A stretch of 64,000 bases of DNA from Brevibacillus panacihumi W25 (GCF_000503775.1 NZ_KI629782.1:1542045-1606044); one strand, 5' to 3'. Numbered from the stretch's first letter, positions 34,656 to 43,213 are shown. Numbers and translations: made by a program. The notes: generated by a model not told the origin, from the sequence alone.

Positions 34656-35915
34656 CTACACCTCTTCCCGCCAGCTTGGCTGAGCATGTACGATCACATC
34701 GACCAGCTCTCCAGCCTGCTTGCCACGCCCCCCGGCTGGAATGACGATCAGGCATTCGCTGTTTTTAAGTGTCCCCAGATTGCCTGCTTTATCGTTGAAG
34801 TCAGGCTGTGCGATCAAGACCCCGTCTTTTTGCAGCAGTCTGCCGCGCAAATAGCGAGGATGTGGACAAGGCTTCTCGTAGGGGCTGCCTAGCTGTGCCT
34901 TGATCGGTTCTAGTGAAACCTGCTTTTTTCCTGCCAGGCATTGCAGAGCGGGGCGTGCGAACAATTCATACCCGACAAAACAGGCTCCAGGATTGCCGGA
35001 CAAGGCGAGGACCGGTTTGCCCGACATCAGCAAGCCAGTCGTCGGGCTTCCCGGGCGCATAGCGATCCGGTTGAACAAGAGCGTTACCTCCGGTTCATCT
35101 GCCAGAGACGCAATGACATCGTAATCCCCTACCGATACTCCCCCGCTGCTGATCAGCAGATCCACTTCCCGGACGTAGCCCGTCATTTTTTGCTTCGCTT
35201 CCGCCAACTCATCGGGAAGAACCGGAAACAGCACGGGAATGCCTCCTGCCTCGGTGATCAGTGCGGCCAGCATCGCTGTATTGCTGTTGCGGATTTTTCC
35301 CGGTGCAAGCGGTTCATCGACAGCGACGAGCTCGATCCCGGTGGAGAGCAGCCCGACACGCGGCTTGCGGATGACACTCACCTGCGAATAGCCAAACGTC
35401 GCCAGTACGGCGATCGTCCCTGCATTGACCCGTTCACCCGCATGAGCCACGACAGTACCCTGCGCGATCTCCTCTCCGCGCCGGGAGAGATTTTCTCCGG
35501 GACGCAGGGCGCGTTTGATCCCGACGACCTCGGAGTGGACTCCCGGATTTTCCGTCTGTTCGAACATGATGACCGCGTCTGCTCCAGCCGGCATCATCGC
35601 CCCGGTCATGATTCGCGTGGCGCACCCAGGGTCGACCGGGATGCGCGGTACTTGACCGGCGGCGACCGTCTCTACCACCCGCAAGTATACGGGCTGATCG
35701 ACAGCGGCATGAACAGTGTCTGCGGCTTTCACGGCAAACCCGTCCAGTGGGGAGCGGTCAAAAGGCGGCATGTCGCAGGTGGCGATCACATCATGCGCCA
35801 AGATCCTTCCGTACGCCTCCCCGAGCTCTACCTGCTCCTCATCCAGCTTTTGCAGTCTTGCCAATAGCTCCTGCAAGGCTTCCTCCACCGTCTTCATCTG
35901 TCGTGAAAAACGCAT
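34656..35915 (-). CDS. moeA: Molybdopterin molybdenumtransferase MoeA
   Basis: 419 residues starting MRFSRQMKTVEEALQELLAR (ATG 35915 after GGAGGAG; an upstream GTG/ATG reading lacks a site). Shows PPFDRSPLDGFAVKA, RIMTGAMMPAGADAVIMFEQ, the MoCF_biosynth domain VGLLSTGIELVAVDEPLAPG-KIRNSN, ISSGGVSVGDYDVI, and ALSGNPGACFVGYELF. MoeA inserts molybdate into adenylylated molybdopterin. Placed directly after the molybdenum enzyme gene. Confidence 0.94.
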   Translation of the reverse strand: MRFSRQMKTVEEALQELLARLQKLDEEQVELGEAYGRILAHDVIATCDMPPFDRSPLDGFAVKAADTVHAAVDQPVYLRVVETVAAGQVPRIPVDPGCATRIMTGAMMPAGADAVIMFEQTENPGVHSEVVGIKRALRPGENLSRRGEEIAQGTVVAHAGERVNAGTIAVLATFGYSQVSVIRKPRVGLLSTGIELVAVDEPLAPGKIRNSNTAMLAALITEAGGIPVLFPVLPDELAEAKQKMTGYVREVDLLISSGGVSVGDYDVIASLADEPEVTLLFNRIAMRPGSPTTGLLMSGKPVLALSGNPGACFVGYELFARPALQCLAGKKQVSLEPIKAQLGSPYEKPCPHPRYLRGRLLQKDGVLIAQPDFNDKAGNLGTLKNSECLIVIPAGGRGKQAGELVDVIVHAQPSWREEV

Positions 35916-35965
35916 CTGCTGCTCCTCCTTCTGTCTGTCACCAGGTCGTCCGTCCATTTCAACTG

Positions 35966-38314
35966 TCAGCCTACGTTCACATCCAGATCTTCAATCCGTT
36001 TTTCGACGTATTGGAGGTCTTTGTTGGCGTGAAACCTGTCGGCCTTCTCTATTTTAACCGCTGTATTGTATTCCGGAATTCCAGCGTACTTCTCGTACAC
36101 GCCCTTGGGAATCAGCACGTTGCCCTCCGGCCAGTATACCTGGATATTCCCGCGTTTTGTTGCCTCATACTTGGCCCGTCCCTGGAAGGTTCCATGGGCG
36201 TTGTAGACGACCACATTTTCCCCATCCGCAATGCGCAGCTCGCGCGCATCGTCCGGGTGGATCAGCACATCGTAGCGGTCCGCATTGTTGAACGGGTCTG
36301 TCTTGCCGTACACCATCGAGTTGAACTGCTTGCCGCGACGCGTCGTCACATAGAAGTGGCCCTGCGGCTTTTTCAGGTCCGGTACTTCGATCGCCAGCAG
36401 ATTGGCGCGGCCGTCCGCTGTCGGGCAGATCCCGCCTTCACAAAGCCAGGCTCCTCCCCATTGGAAGACATCGCCGCGATTTTTCAAATGCTGGATGCCG
36501 TCGTAGTTGGGATTTGCCTTGGCAATTTCTTCGCGAATCTGTTGCGCATTGTCAAAATGCATCAGATGCTTTTTCTGCGGGTAGACGCGCGCTGCGAGGT
36601 CGACATAGATCTGCCACTCCGCACGCGCCTCCTCAATCCGCGGCCCTTCCACCTCAGCGCTGAAGTAAACCATCCGCTCCGTGCTGGTAGAAGTGCCTCC
36701 ACCCGGCTGCTCGTAGCGTGTCATCGCGGGAAGAATGATGACTTCCTCCCGGGCATCAACCAGCGTAGAGGTATTGAAGATAATATCCTGGTGCACGCGC
36801 AGTTCGACGCTCTCCAGACATGTCTTGATAAAATCGGGATTGGGCATCGTCTCCAGGAAATTGCCCCCGCTGGTGTAGAAAAGCCTCGTCTTGCGTTCGT
36901 GTCCCTCCGGCAGCAAAGCATTTTCGATGCTGACACCGACAATATCTCCCTGCCATTTCGGAATCGAAAAGCCCCACAGCTTCTCGATTCGATTCCAGCT
37001 TTTCTCTTCAAAATCACCGCCAGGCAAGCTGAACGGATCTGCTCCCATCTCGCCGGAGCCTTGCACCCCGGAGTGTCCGCGAATCGGCATGACGCCGCAG
37101 TGCTTCCGGCCGATAAAACCGCGCAGAATCGCCAGGTTGGCTACCTGTGAGATGTTGTCCGTACCAAAGCGATGCTGGGTCAGTCCCATGCTCCAGACGA
37201 ACACACCCGACTTGGAGCGGGCCAGCAGCAGGGCAAAGTCCTTCATCCGCTCCCGGCTGAGACCGGAGGATTCCTCCAGTACCTTCCATTCCAGGCTTTT
37301 GACATGCGCTCTCAATTCTTTCAGCCCATTGGCATGCTGACTGACAAAATCGCGATCAATCGCCGATCCCGGCTTCTCGTCCTCCATCTCGAACCAGATC
37401 TTCATGACACCGTTCATAAAAGCGATGTCTCCGCCGATGTTCACCTGGTAAAACTCGTCTACGATCTTGGTTCCAAACATGGCGCTTTCCGAGATGGACG
37501 GGATCCAGTACTTCTCCATCGCAGGCTCCCTGTAGGGATTGATCAGGATGATTTTCGTCCCGGCCTTTTTGGCGGCATACATGTACTTGGTGGAGACAGG
37601 CTGGTTATTGGCAGGCACCGATCCCCAGAAGACGAGGACGTCGGTCCCGATCCAGTCCTGATAATTGCAGCTGGACGCCCCAATCCCCAGCGAGCGCTTC
37701 AAAGCTGTCTTGCTCGGCGAATGGCAGATGCGGGAAGCGTTGTCGATGTTGTTCGTGCCCAGAAAACGGGCCATTTTCGCCGCTGTATAGTAGACTTCAT
37801 TGGTGATTCCCCGAGAAGTAAGGAAAAAAGCGAGCTGTTTGGGGTTGATTCCTTTGATTTTGCTGGCGATGCGGTCCAGCGCCTCATTCCAGCCAAGACG
37901 CGTAAACTTCTTTTCACCCGGCTTGCGCGACAGCGGATACGGGATCCGTCCCAGCTGGCGAAGCTCCACGCTGGACATCTCGCGCAGCACATCAACGTCC
38001 TCCAGCCATTTCGGCTCGATGGCGGGCATGGTGTTGAGCCGCAGGACATTGAGCCGCGTGGAACACAGATGTGGTCCTGTCAAAGTCTGGTCGTACAAGC
38101 CCGATACGCCGAGTGCGCAACCATCGCAGACCCCTTGCGTCAAAATCCGATAGGCATATCCGAGATTATCCCGGTTCTCATACACGACCTTCATCGTGTC
38201 GCGGATATGGTGGGGCTTGATTTTGCCCATTCCCATCGGCATCCACGACGCCCATAGCGATGGCTTCCATGAAGTGTCCAGTTTGATCGGTCCCTGATGT
38301 CTCGTCTTTCCCAT
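35966..38314 (-). CDS. FdhF/YdeP-family molybdopterin oxidoreductase (formate dehydrogenase-like)
   Basis: 782 residues. N-terminal TQGVCDGCALGVSGL holds the Cys pair usual in YdeP-type proteins; the classical four-Cys 4Fe-4S cluster of NarB/FdhF is reduced. Molybdopterin-binding blocks include TDVLVFWGSVPANNQPVSTK, GLTQHRFGTDNISQVANLAI, MPIRGHSGVQGSGEMG and the C-terminal NAHGTFQGRAKY barrel. NASRICHSPSKTALK has a Cys at the position used as metal ligand. FdhD, MoeA, MobA and MobB nearby fit a bis-MGD formate dehydrogenase-like enzyme; YdeP homologues are also tied to acid resistance. Expression passes through leader RNA A. Confidence 0.88.
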   Translation of the reverse strand: MGKTRHQGPIKLDTSWKPSLWASWMPMGMGKIKPHHIRDTMKVVYENRDNLGYAYRILTQGVCDGCALGVSGLYDQTLTGPHLCSTRLNVLRLNTMPAIEPKWLEDVDVLREMSSVELRQLGRIPYPLSRKPGEKKFTRLGWNEALDRIASKIKGINPKQLAFFLTSRGITNEVYYTAAKMARFLGTNNIDNASRICHSPSKTALKRSLGIGASSCNYQDWIGTDVLVFWGSVPANNQPVSTKYMYAAKKAGTKIILINPYREPAMEKYWIPSISESAMFGTKIVDEFYQVNIGGDIAFMNGVMKIWFEMEDEKPGSAIDRDFVSQHANGLKELRAHVKSLEWKVLEESSGLSRERMKDFALLLARSKSGVFVWSMGLTQHRFGTDNISQVANLAILRGFIGRKHCGVMPIRGHSGVQGSGEMGADPFSLPGGDFEEKSWNRIEKLWGFSIPKWQGDIVGVSIENALLPEGHERKTRLFYTSGGNFLETMPNPDFIKTCLESVELRVHQDIIFNTSTLVDAREEVIILPAMTRYEQPGGGTSTSTERMVYFSAEVEGPRIEEARAEWQIYVDLAARVYPQKKHLMHFDNAQQIREEIAKANPNYDGIQHLKNRGDVFQWGGAWLCEGGICPTADGRANLLAIEVPDLKKPQGHFYVTTRRGKQFNSMVYGKTDPFNNADRYDVLIHPDDARELRIADGENVVVYNAHGTFQGRAKYEATKRGNIQVYWPEGNVLIPKGVYEKYAGIPEYNTAVKIEKADRFHANKDLQYVEKRIEDLDVNVG

Positions 38315-38374
38315 AACGCAACGCTCCTCTCCCCTGGCTTCTCTTCCACCCTTCTTCTCCTAATTCCTGAGGCG

Positions 38375-38530
38375 CGAAAAAACCACCATGAGACGTCCCT
38401 TGTCCAAAGGATAAGAGTGCGTTCACGGTGGTTGCTACGGCAGGTTCGCTACCTAGTCTCCTCAGCGTGTCTGTCTGTTGCGAAGCCCCATTGTCTAACC
38501 GGTGAACAGGACCGCTGCTTCGTGTAGATT
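38375..38530 (-). ncRNA. Leader RNA A upstream of the fdhF-like gene: conserved core plus terminator
   Basis: On the minus strand the intergenic RNA has two AGCGNNCCTG blocks (38516-38507 AGCGGTCCTG and 38450-38441 AGCGAACCTG), CACCGGTT after the first, and GCTGAGG before the second. An intrinsic terminator follows: AACCACC...GGTGGTT then TTTT, 38433-38375. The same order of motifs occurs in leader B before the OFA transporter gene. The layout is that of a transcription-attenuating riboswitch or protein-dependent attenuator. I cannot match it to the Moco, SAM, T-box, ZTP or manganese classes. Confidence 0.65.
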
Positions 38531-38896
38531 CTAGGGCTCATTTTTAAATTTCTTTTCAATGTCCCGATCAAACACGAAGATAGACATCCCAAAGTCGCGT
38601 TCAATGTCAATATCGAGGAATAGTTCGACGAATTTTGCTCCAAGGAATTCTTCCATGTCTACTGGCTGATTATTGCGGTACATTTCCTTGACCATCTCAG
38701 TCCGTGCCGCTCGCAGGGTCTGCTTTCCGTCTTCCCAAGTAGCAATGAACTTTTCCACCGGCGAGAGGTTGCCCTCCATTTCGCAAATAGCCCAGTTTTT
38801 GCAAAAGGTGGTATTGATCTTGCTTGGTCCCTTTCCCATATGACGCTTTCGGTACGCTCTGACCAGATTGCTAAATTCTGCTTCGTATTTATTCAT
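38531..38896 (-). CDS. DUF2294 (MpsC-like) protein
   Basis: 121 residues: EAEFSNLVRAYRKRHMGKGP-SKI, GNLSPVEKFIAT, GKQTLRAARTEMVKEM and LGAKFVELFLDIDIERDFGM-SIFVFDRDI are the DUF2294 pattern. These small soluble proteins often accompany formate dehydrogenase genes in Bacillales; their role is unknown. Its stop is immediately followed by leader RNA A, and it begins 50 nt after the OFA transporter gene, so transporter, DUF2294 and fdhF-moeA-mobB may form one operon. Confidence 0.8.
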   Translation of the reverse strand: MNKYEAEFSNLVRAYRKRHMGKGPSKINTTFCKNWAICEMEGNLSPVEKFIATWEDGKQTLRAARTEMVKEMYRNNQPVDMEEFLGAKFVELFLDIDIERDFGMSIFVFDRDIEKKFKNEP

Positions 38897-38946
38897 CGCG
38901 GCAAGTCACCTTTATATTTTCATTCTTACTATGACTTTACCATTGA

Positions 38947-40227
38947 TCAACTCGCGAGTTCAACAGCGTTTTCGTTTCGTTTCGCTTCCTCTTGCAGTTT
39001 TTTGATATCCAGTCGGATGATCAACGAGATCACAAGCGCTACCACGAACATCGCTGCGAAGATCGACAATGTGCCTGTGTAGCTGCTAGTCGTTTTGTGT
39101 ACCCAAGCGGCAAAGATCGGACCTGCCAGACCAGCCGCAGCCCAAGCCGTCAGGATGTACCCATGAATGGCACCCAATTGCTTCGTGCCAAACAAGTCGC
39201 CGATGTACGCCGGGATCGAAGAGAAGCCCCCGCCGTAGCAAGTCATGATGATGAACATCGCCACCATGAACAGGATCGGATTGGTCAACGCAGGAAGCAG
39301 GAAGAACAGAACTGCCTGGATGATAAAGAATGCCGTATACGTATTAGGACGGCCGATATAGTCAGAGAAGGAAGCCCAGCCGATGCGGCCAGCACCGTTG
39401 AACAATCCATTCAGACCAACCATGAGAGCTGCAGTCGCGACAGACATCCCGACCATCTCCTGCGCCATTGGCGACGCTACGGAAATGACGGCAATCCCAC
39501 AGGTTACGTTGATGAACAGCATCAGCCACAAGAGATAAAAGCGGCGTGTTTTCACTGCTTCGTTGGCAGTCAGTTGGCACAGATCTTTCTTGATTTGCTT
39601 TTTGCCCGCGTTCGCATCGGCAGAAAAGCCTGCCGGAACCCAATCTTTTGGAGGCGGAGCGAGGTATTGCGCAGAAGCGAACATCACAACAAAATAGATG
39701 ATACCCAAAATGTAGAATGTATTCGCAATCCCTACGCTATCGATCAGCATATTCATAATCGGACTGGCAATCATCGACGCGAACCCGAAGCCCATGATCG
39801 CAAGCCCAGTCGCCAAACCGCGGCGGTCAGGGAACCATTTTACCAGTGTCGATACAGGTGTGATGTAGCCGACACCAAGCCCGATCCCGCCAAGGACCCC
39901 GTACGTGATGTACAGAAACGGCAGGCTTCCCATGCTGGTTGCCAGCCCGGCACCCACAATCCCGGTACCGAAGAAAATCGAAGCCAGAATACCCGCTTTT
40001 CTCGGGCCGTGTTTTTCTACGTAATGACCCAGGAACGCTGCAGACAATCCCAGGAACAGAATTGCGATACTAAACGTAAACTGGATGTCTGGCAATTCCC
40101 AGCCAAATTGCTGCTGGATGGGTTTGGTGAATACGCTCCAGGCGTATACCGAACCGATGGAGAGGTGAATTCCTACCGCAGCCAAGGCAATCAGCCAACG
40201 GTTTTTCACTTTTTGCTCCATAAACAT
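38947..40227 (-). CDS. OFA-family MFS transporter (oxalate/formate antiporter-like)
   Basis: 426 residues, twelve helices, starting MFMEQKVKNRWLIALAAVGI-HLSIGSVYAWSVFTKPI, the characteristic OxlT/YhjX start. Other OFA signs are GVLGGIGLGVGYITPVSTLVKWFPDRRGLATGLAIMG and SFSDYIGRPNTYTAF (in WASFSDYIGR). The family moves oxalate, formate or other small carboxylates. Association with a formate dehydrogenase-like enzyme suggests formate or oxalate as cargo; that is inference. AAGGAG lies before two in-frame ATGs (40227 and 40221). Preceded by leader RNA B. Confidence 0.87.
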   Translation of the reverse strand: MFMEQKVKNRWLIALAAVGIHLSIGSVYAWSVFTKPIQQQFGWELPDIQFTFSIAILFLGLSAAFLGHYVEKHGPRKAGILASIFFGTGIVGAGLATSMGSLPFLYITYGVLGGIGLGVGYITPVSTLVKWFPDRRGLATGLAIMGFGFASMIASPIMNMLIDSVGIANTFYILGIIYFVVMFASAQYLAPPPKDWVPAGFSADANAGKKQIKKDLCQLTANEAVKTRRFYLLWLMLFINVTCGIAVISVASPMAQEMVGMSVATAALMVGLNGLFNGAGRIGWASFSDYIGRPNTYTAFFIIQAVLFFLLPALTNPILFMVAMFIIMTCYGGGFSSIPAYIGDLFGTKQLGAIHGYILTAWAAAGLAGPIFAAWVHKTTSSYTGTLSIFAAMFVVALVISLIIRLDIKKLQEEAKRNENAVELAS

Positions 40228-40277
40228 TCATCTCCTTCGTATAAGTTCTAAGAGAAGCCTATACGGCTCTCTTGCAA

Positions 40278-40518
40278 AAAGAAAAACTGCTGAGTTCACC
40301 CATCTTTTTTCCAAAAGCAAAGGAAAAAAGGGAAAATGGGTGAAACACAGCAGTTAATCATCAGCAGGAACGCTACCTCAGCATCAACAGACAAGTGTTA
40401 TGTTGCCTATTCAATTCAGATTGGCCACAAAAGAACCGGCGACAGGAACGCTATCCCGCGTCAATTTGTGTCCAATAAGTGGGGAAATCATGAAAGTATT
40501 GTGACAACCCCAACCTTA
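40278..40518 (-). ncRNA. Leader RNA B upstream of the OFA transporter gene
   Basis: From a promoter at 40525-40553 the RNA contains AGCGTTCCTG twice (40452-40443 and 40374-40365), GCCGGTT after the first block, a GCAACA...TGTTGATGC hairpin, GCTGAGG before the second block, then an intrinsic terminator with CAGCAGTT-type arms (AACTGCTG...CAGCAGTT plus an ACCCAT/ATGGGT inner stem) and TTTTC at 40285-40278. It shares core order with leader A. With its promoter it fills the 40228-40634 gap. Confidence 0.68.
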
Positions 40519-40553
40519 CATAGTATACTACCATGTAAGCGTTCACTCGACAA
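40515..40553 (-). promoter_or_regulatory. Promoter of the OFA operon overlapping an inverted repeat
   Basis: On the minus strand TTGTCG (40553-40548), 17-bp spacer, TAGTAT (40530-40525). CTTACAT and ATGTAAG (40515-40521 and 40533-40539) form an inverted repeat around the -10, a possible operator shared with the divergent fdhD. Confidence 0.55.
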
Positions 40554-40634
40554 TATTTCTTACTAAAAAATGTTGGATCAAAATTAAGAAGAACCCACTC
40601 AATACAGTGCTTTTCTGTGAGCAAGGAGGAAGAC

Positions 40635-41450
40635 ATGGCAGACCTGACCCATACAATCAGCAGACCCGTTCTCAAAATATCGACTGACCAGCACGCCTGG
40701 GAAGAGGATGAAATCGTCACGGAATATCCCCTGACCATCTTCTTGAACGACGAAGAGTTCGCCACCATCGTCTGTACACCGGCGGATTTGGAAGAGATGG
40801 TAATCGGTTTTTTGGCTGCGGAAGGCGCGATCAAGCAATACGACGAGATCAAGCAGCTCACCATCGATGAAGCGCAGGGCTTCGCCTATGTGGACCTGCA
40901 TCAGAAAACCCAATTGTCGCAGAGCTTTTTTTCCAAGCGGCGCATCACCTCCTGCTGCGGCAAAAGCAGGCAGTCTTTTTACTTTTTCAGCGATGCGCGC
41001 ACAGCCAAGCCCGTGGAAGGGACCACTACGATCACCCCTGCCCAAGGCATACGCCTGATGCAGGAGCTGCAATCCACATCTGAGATTCATCGCCAGACGG
41101 GAGGTGTCCATAACGCGGCGCTTTGCACACCGGACGGCCCTGTGCTGCAATACTCGGATATCGGACGCCATAACGCGCTGGATAAAATCTACGGAGAATG
41201 TCTGCGAAAAGGCATCTCCACGCAGGATAAAATTCTCGTGTTTAGCGGCCGCATTTCCTCGGAAGTCCTGTTAAAGGCGGCGAAGATCGGTGCGGGCATC
41301 ATTCTCTCCAAATCCGCGCCTACGGAGCTTGCCTTGCAGTTGGCCGAAGAGCTGAACATTACGGCTGTTGGCTTCGTCCGCAACGGCAAAATGAATGTCT
41401 ATACGCACGCGCAGCGGATTCAGCTGGATGAGCGTGAAACAGCCGATTAG
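40635..41450 (+). CDS. fdhD: Formate dehydrogenase accessory sulfurtransferase FdhD
   Basis: 271 residues. Shows EYPLTIFLNDEEFATIVCTP-ADLEEMVIGFLAAEGAI, the sulfur-carrier Cys region RITSCCGKSRQSFYFF, TGGVHNAALC and YSDIGRHNALDKIYGECL, then FSGRISSEVLLKAAKIGAGI. FdhD passes sulfur to the molybdenum site of formate dehydrogenases. ATG at 40635 follows AAGGAGGAAG; an in-frame GTG at 40617 lies upstream of the site. Divergent from the transporter operon; a GNAT gene follows after 20 nt. Confidence 0.94.
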   Translation: MADLTHTISRPVLKISTDQHAWEEDEIVTEYPLTIFLNDEEFATIVCTPADLEEMVIGFLAAEGAIKQYDEIKQLTIDEAQGFAYVDLHQKTQLSQSFFSKRRITSCCGKSRQSFYFFSDARTAKPVEGTTTITPAQGIRLMQELQSTSEIHRQTGGVHNAALCTPDGPVLQYSDIGRHNALDKIYGECLRKGISTQDKILVFSGRISSEVLLKAAKIGAGIILSKSAPTELALQLAEELNITAVGFVRNGKMNVYTHAQRIQLDERETAD

Positions 41451-41470
41451 CCACAGGGGGTGCTTGCCAA

Positions 41471-41944
41471 GTGAAAATTCGCTCTGTCCAAGTTTCAGAC
41501 TATGATGTCATCTCCCCCATCATCAATGAGTGGTGGGGAGGCAGGCCAATGGCGGACAAGCTGCCGAAGCTGTTCTTTGTTCATTTCACCACGACCAGCT
41601 TTATTGCCGAGCTGGATGGCAAAATGGTCGGTTTTTTAATCGGTTTTTTATCTCCCGCGTATCAGGATGAAGGGTACATCCATTTTGTCGGGGTTCATCC
41701 TGATTATCGCAAGCATCATGTTGGCCGGGAGCTGTATCATCGTTTTTTTGCTGTCATGCGAGAGAATGGCAGGAGTATCGCGCGTGCGGTTACTTCACCC
41801 GTCAATAAGGGATCCATTGCGTATCATACGAAGATGGGATTTGAAATCGAAAAAGGCAACAAAGAAGTGGACGGGATTTCTGTCTTTGCTGACTACGACG
41901 GACCCAATCAGGACAGAGTCTTATTTGTGAAAACAGTGCAATAA
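41471..41944 (+). CDS. GNAT-family N-acetyltransferase
   Basis: 157 residues with FIAELDGKMVGFLIGFLSPA, IHFVGVHPDYRKHHVGRELY (acetyl-CoA loop) and SIAYHTKMGFEIEKG. GTG start. It follows fdhD closely and ends in a strong terminator. Acceptor substrate unknown. Confidence 0.87.
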   Translation: MKIRSVQVSDYDVISPIINEWWGGRPMADKLPKLFFVHFTTTSFIAELDGKMVGFLIGFLSPAYQDEGYIHFVGVHPDYRKHHVGRELYHRFFAVMRENGRSIARAVTSPVNKGSIAYHTKMGFEIEKGNKEVDGISVFADYDGPNQDRVLFVKTVQ

Positions 41945-41966
41945 GCATATGGTGCTTAAAAAACAT

Positions 41967-42005
41967 GGCGCTCGGATCGAGGATGATCTGAGCGCCTTTT
42001 TCTTT
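41967..42005 (+). terminator. Terminator after fdhD-GNAT
   Basis: GGCGCTCGGATC and GATCTGAGCGCC arms, then TTTTTCTTT. Confidence 0.92.
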
Positions 42006-42007
42006 GT

Positions 42008-42631
42008 TTACAGTTGTCCCTTTCTTCGCCGCTGCTCCTCTTCCACTGCTGCCTGATACTCCTCTGGCGTATTGGCATTGAATACCGCCCACGGGTCCAG
42101 CAGACCTTCAGGCGTCGGATGGACACGCAACTCTGCGAGCGTCTGCATCAGGCGCAGCTCTCCTCGCTCCAAAGCTTTCTCCCAGCGGCTTTGTGTGCGC
42201 CGATGATAGAGGGCCACGAGCGGATGAAGCCTGCCTTGCTCATGAGCCGCGATCACATCCCAATCCTCGACTCCCTGTGCGTACCGGATCAGCCTTTCGA
42301 TCTGTTCCCGGTCCATAAAGGGAAGGTCGCAGGACAGGACAAGCAGCACTTCCTCTTGGCGCATGCGAAAAGCAGTGACCAGGCCGCTGACAGGACCGGC
42401 AGAGAGAACAGCGTCGGGAATAATGGTCACGTCGCCTTTTCGCCTCACTTCCTCCGGCAGCCTCTCCCCATGATTGGACACGATCAGACAGGGCAACTGC
42501 GTTGCGGTTATCGCTTCCACCAGTTCAGAGAGCATGGTTCCTCCTCTCCAGGGGAGCAGTTCCTTGGGCGAACCCATGCGACGGCTGCTTCCTCCTGCAA
42601 GAATGACACCGCCAATCGAAAAAATGCTCAT
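42008..42631 (-). CDS. mobA: Molybdenum cofactor guanylyltransferase MobA
   Basis: 207 residues starting MSIFSIGGVILAGGSSRRMG, with GSPKELLPWRGGTML, IPDAVLSAGPVSGLVTAF, LVLSCDLPFMDREQIERLI and HPLVALYHRR. It transfers GMP from GTP to molybdopterin to make MGD, required by the fdhF-like enzyme. ATG at 42631 follows GGAGGAAAAG; upstream in-frame ATGs lack sites. Convergent with the fdhD unit. Confidence 0.93.
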   Translation of the reverse strand: MSIFSIGGVILAGGSSRRMGSPKELLPWRGGTMLSELVEAITATQLPCLIVSNHGERLPEEVRRKGDVTIIPDAVLSAGPVSGLVTAFRMRQEEVLLVLSCDLPFMDREQIERLIRYAQGVEDWDVIAAHEQGRLHPLVALYHRRTQSRWEKALERGELRLMQTLAELRVHPTPEGLLDPWAVFNANTPEEYQAAVEEEQRRRKGQL

Positions 42632-42648
42632 CTTTTCCTCCAGAATGG

Positions 42649-42684
42649 TTGACATTTTCTGTGTACAGTTTATAATAAGTATAA
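42649..42684 (+). promoter_or_regulatory. dps promoter with overlapping PerR box
   Basis: TTGACA (42649-42654), 16-bp spacer, TATAAT (42671-42676), both perfect. TTATAATAAGTATAA at 42670-42684 matches the PerR box TTATAATNATTATAA at all but one defined position and covers the -10, so peroxide-dependent derepression is likely. Confidence 0.85.
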
Positions 42685-42719
42685 ACAAATAATAATTCTA
42701 AATAAGGAGAGAAACCCAC

Positions 42720-43157
42720 ATGGAAAAACAACTTTTTGAAGCCTTAAATAAACAAGTAGCCAACTGGACCGTCCTCTACACCAAACTGCACAACTATCAC
42801 TGGTATGTGAAAGGTCCTCACTTCTTTACCTTGCATCCGAAATTCGAGGAATTCTACACAGAAGCCGCCGCGCATATCGACGAACTGGCCGAGCGCGTCT
42901 TGACTTTGGGAGGGCAACCTGTCGCTACTTTATCCGGCTCTTTGCAGGCTGCCAGCATCCAGGAGGCATCTGGCAAGGAAACAGCCGAGCAAATGGTTGA
43001 ATCTATTGTACGCGATTTCGGCATCATGGTGGACGAGCTGAAGCTGGCGATGGAGATCGCCGAACAAGCCGGTGATGAAGAAACCTATGATATCCTCTTG
43101 GCGATTCGGGCACAACTGGAAAAACACAACTGGATGCTGAAAGCATTTCTGCAATAA
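42720..43157 (+). CDS. dps: Dps/MrgA-type ferritin-like DNA-protection protein
   Basis: 145 residues of the four-helix Dps fold: [28 protein letters not shown] contains the ferroxidase His and Asp/Glu ligands, and [22 protein letters not shown] the partner-subunit ligands. Forms dodecamers that oxidise and store iron using peroxide. Length matches MrgA. Promoter carries a PerR box; ATG follows AAGGAGAG. Terminator follows. Confidence 0.93.
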   Translation: MEKQLFEALNKQVANWTVLYTKLHNYHWYVKGPHFFTLHPKFEEFYTEAAAHIDELAERVLTLGGQPVATLSGSLQAASIQEASGKETAEQMVESIVRDFGIMVDELKLAMEIAEQAGDEETYDILLAIRAQLEKHNWMLKAFLQ

Positions 43158-43170
43158 CAGGCCAAAAAAG

Positions 43171-43207
43171 AAAGGGCGAAGCGGGAAACCACTTTGCCCT
43201 TTTTTTC
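43171..43207. terminator. Bidirectional terminator between dps and Rok-like gene
   Basis: AAAGGGCGAAG and CTTTGCCCTTT arms, followed on the plus strand by TTTTTC; A-rich on the other side so it can serve both convergent genes. Confidence 0.87.
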
Positions 43208-43213
43208 TATTCT

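Noticed and set aside
35747-37150. Long plus-strand frame over moeA and fdhF
   Set aside because: Antisense shadow of two confidently identified genes.
38992-40251. Plus-strand 419-codon frame opposite the OFA transporter
   Set aside because: Rich in Arg, His and Gln with no hydrophobic pattern, as expected for the complement of a membrane protein gene.
38375-40518. Leaders A and B as Moco riboswitches
   Set aside because: The gene context fits, but I could not find the Moco aptamer blocks as I remember them. Left as an unassigned class.
38375-40518. AGCGNN as paired hexaloops recognised by an ANTAR protein
   Set aside because: A1 and G4 of the loop consensus fit, but the flanking bases do not form consistent stems in all four copies.
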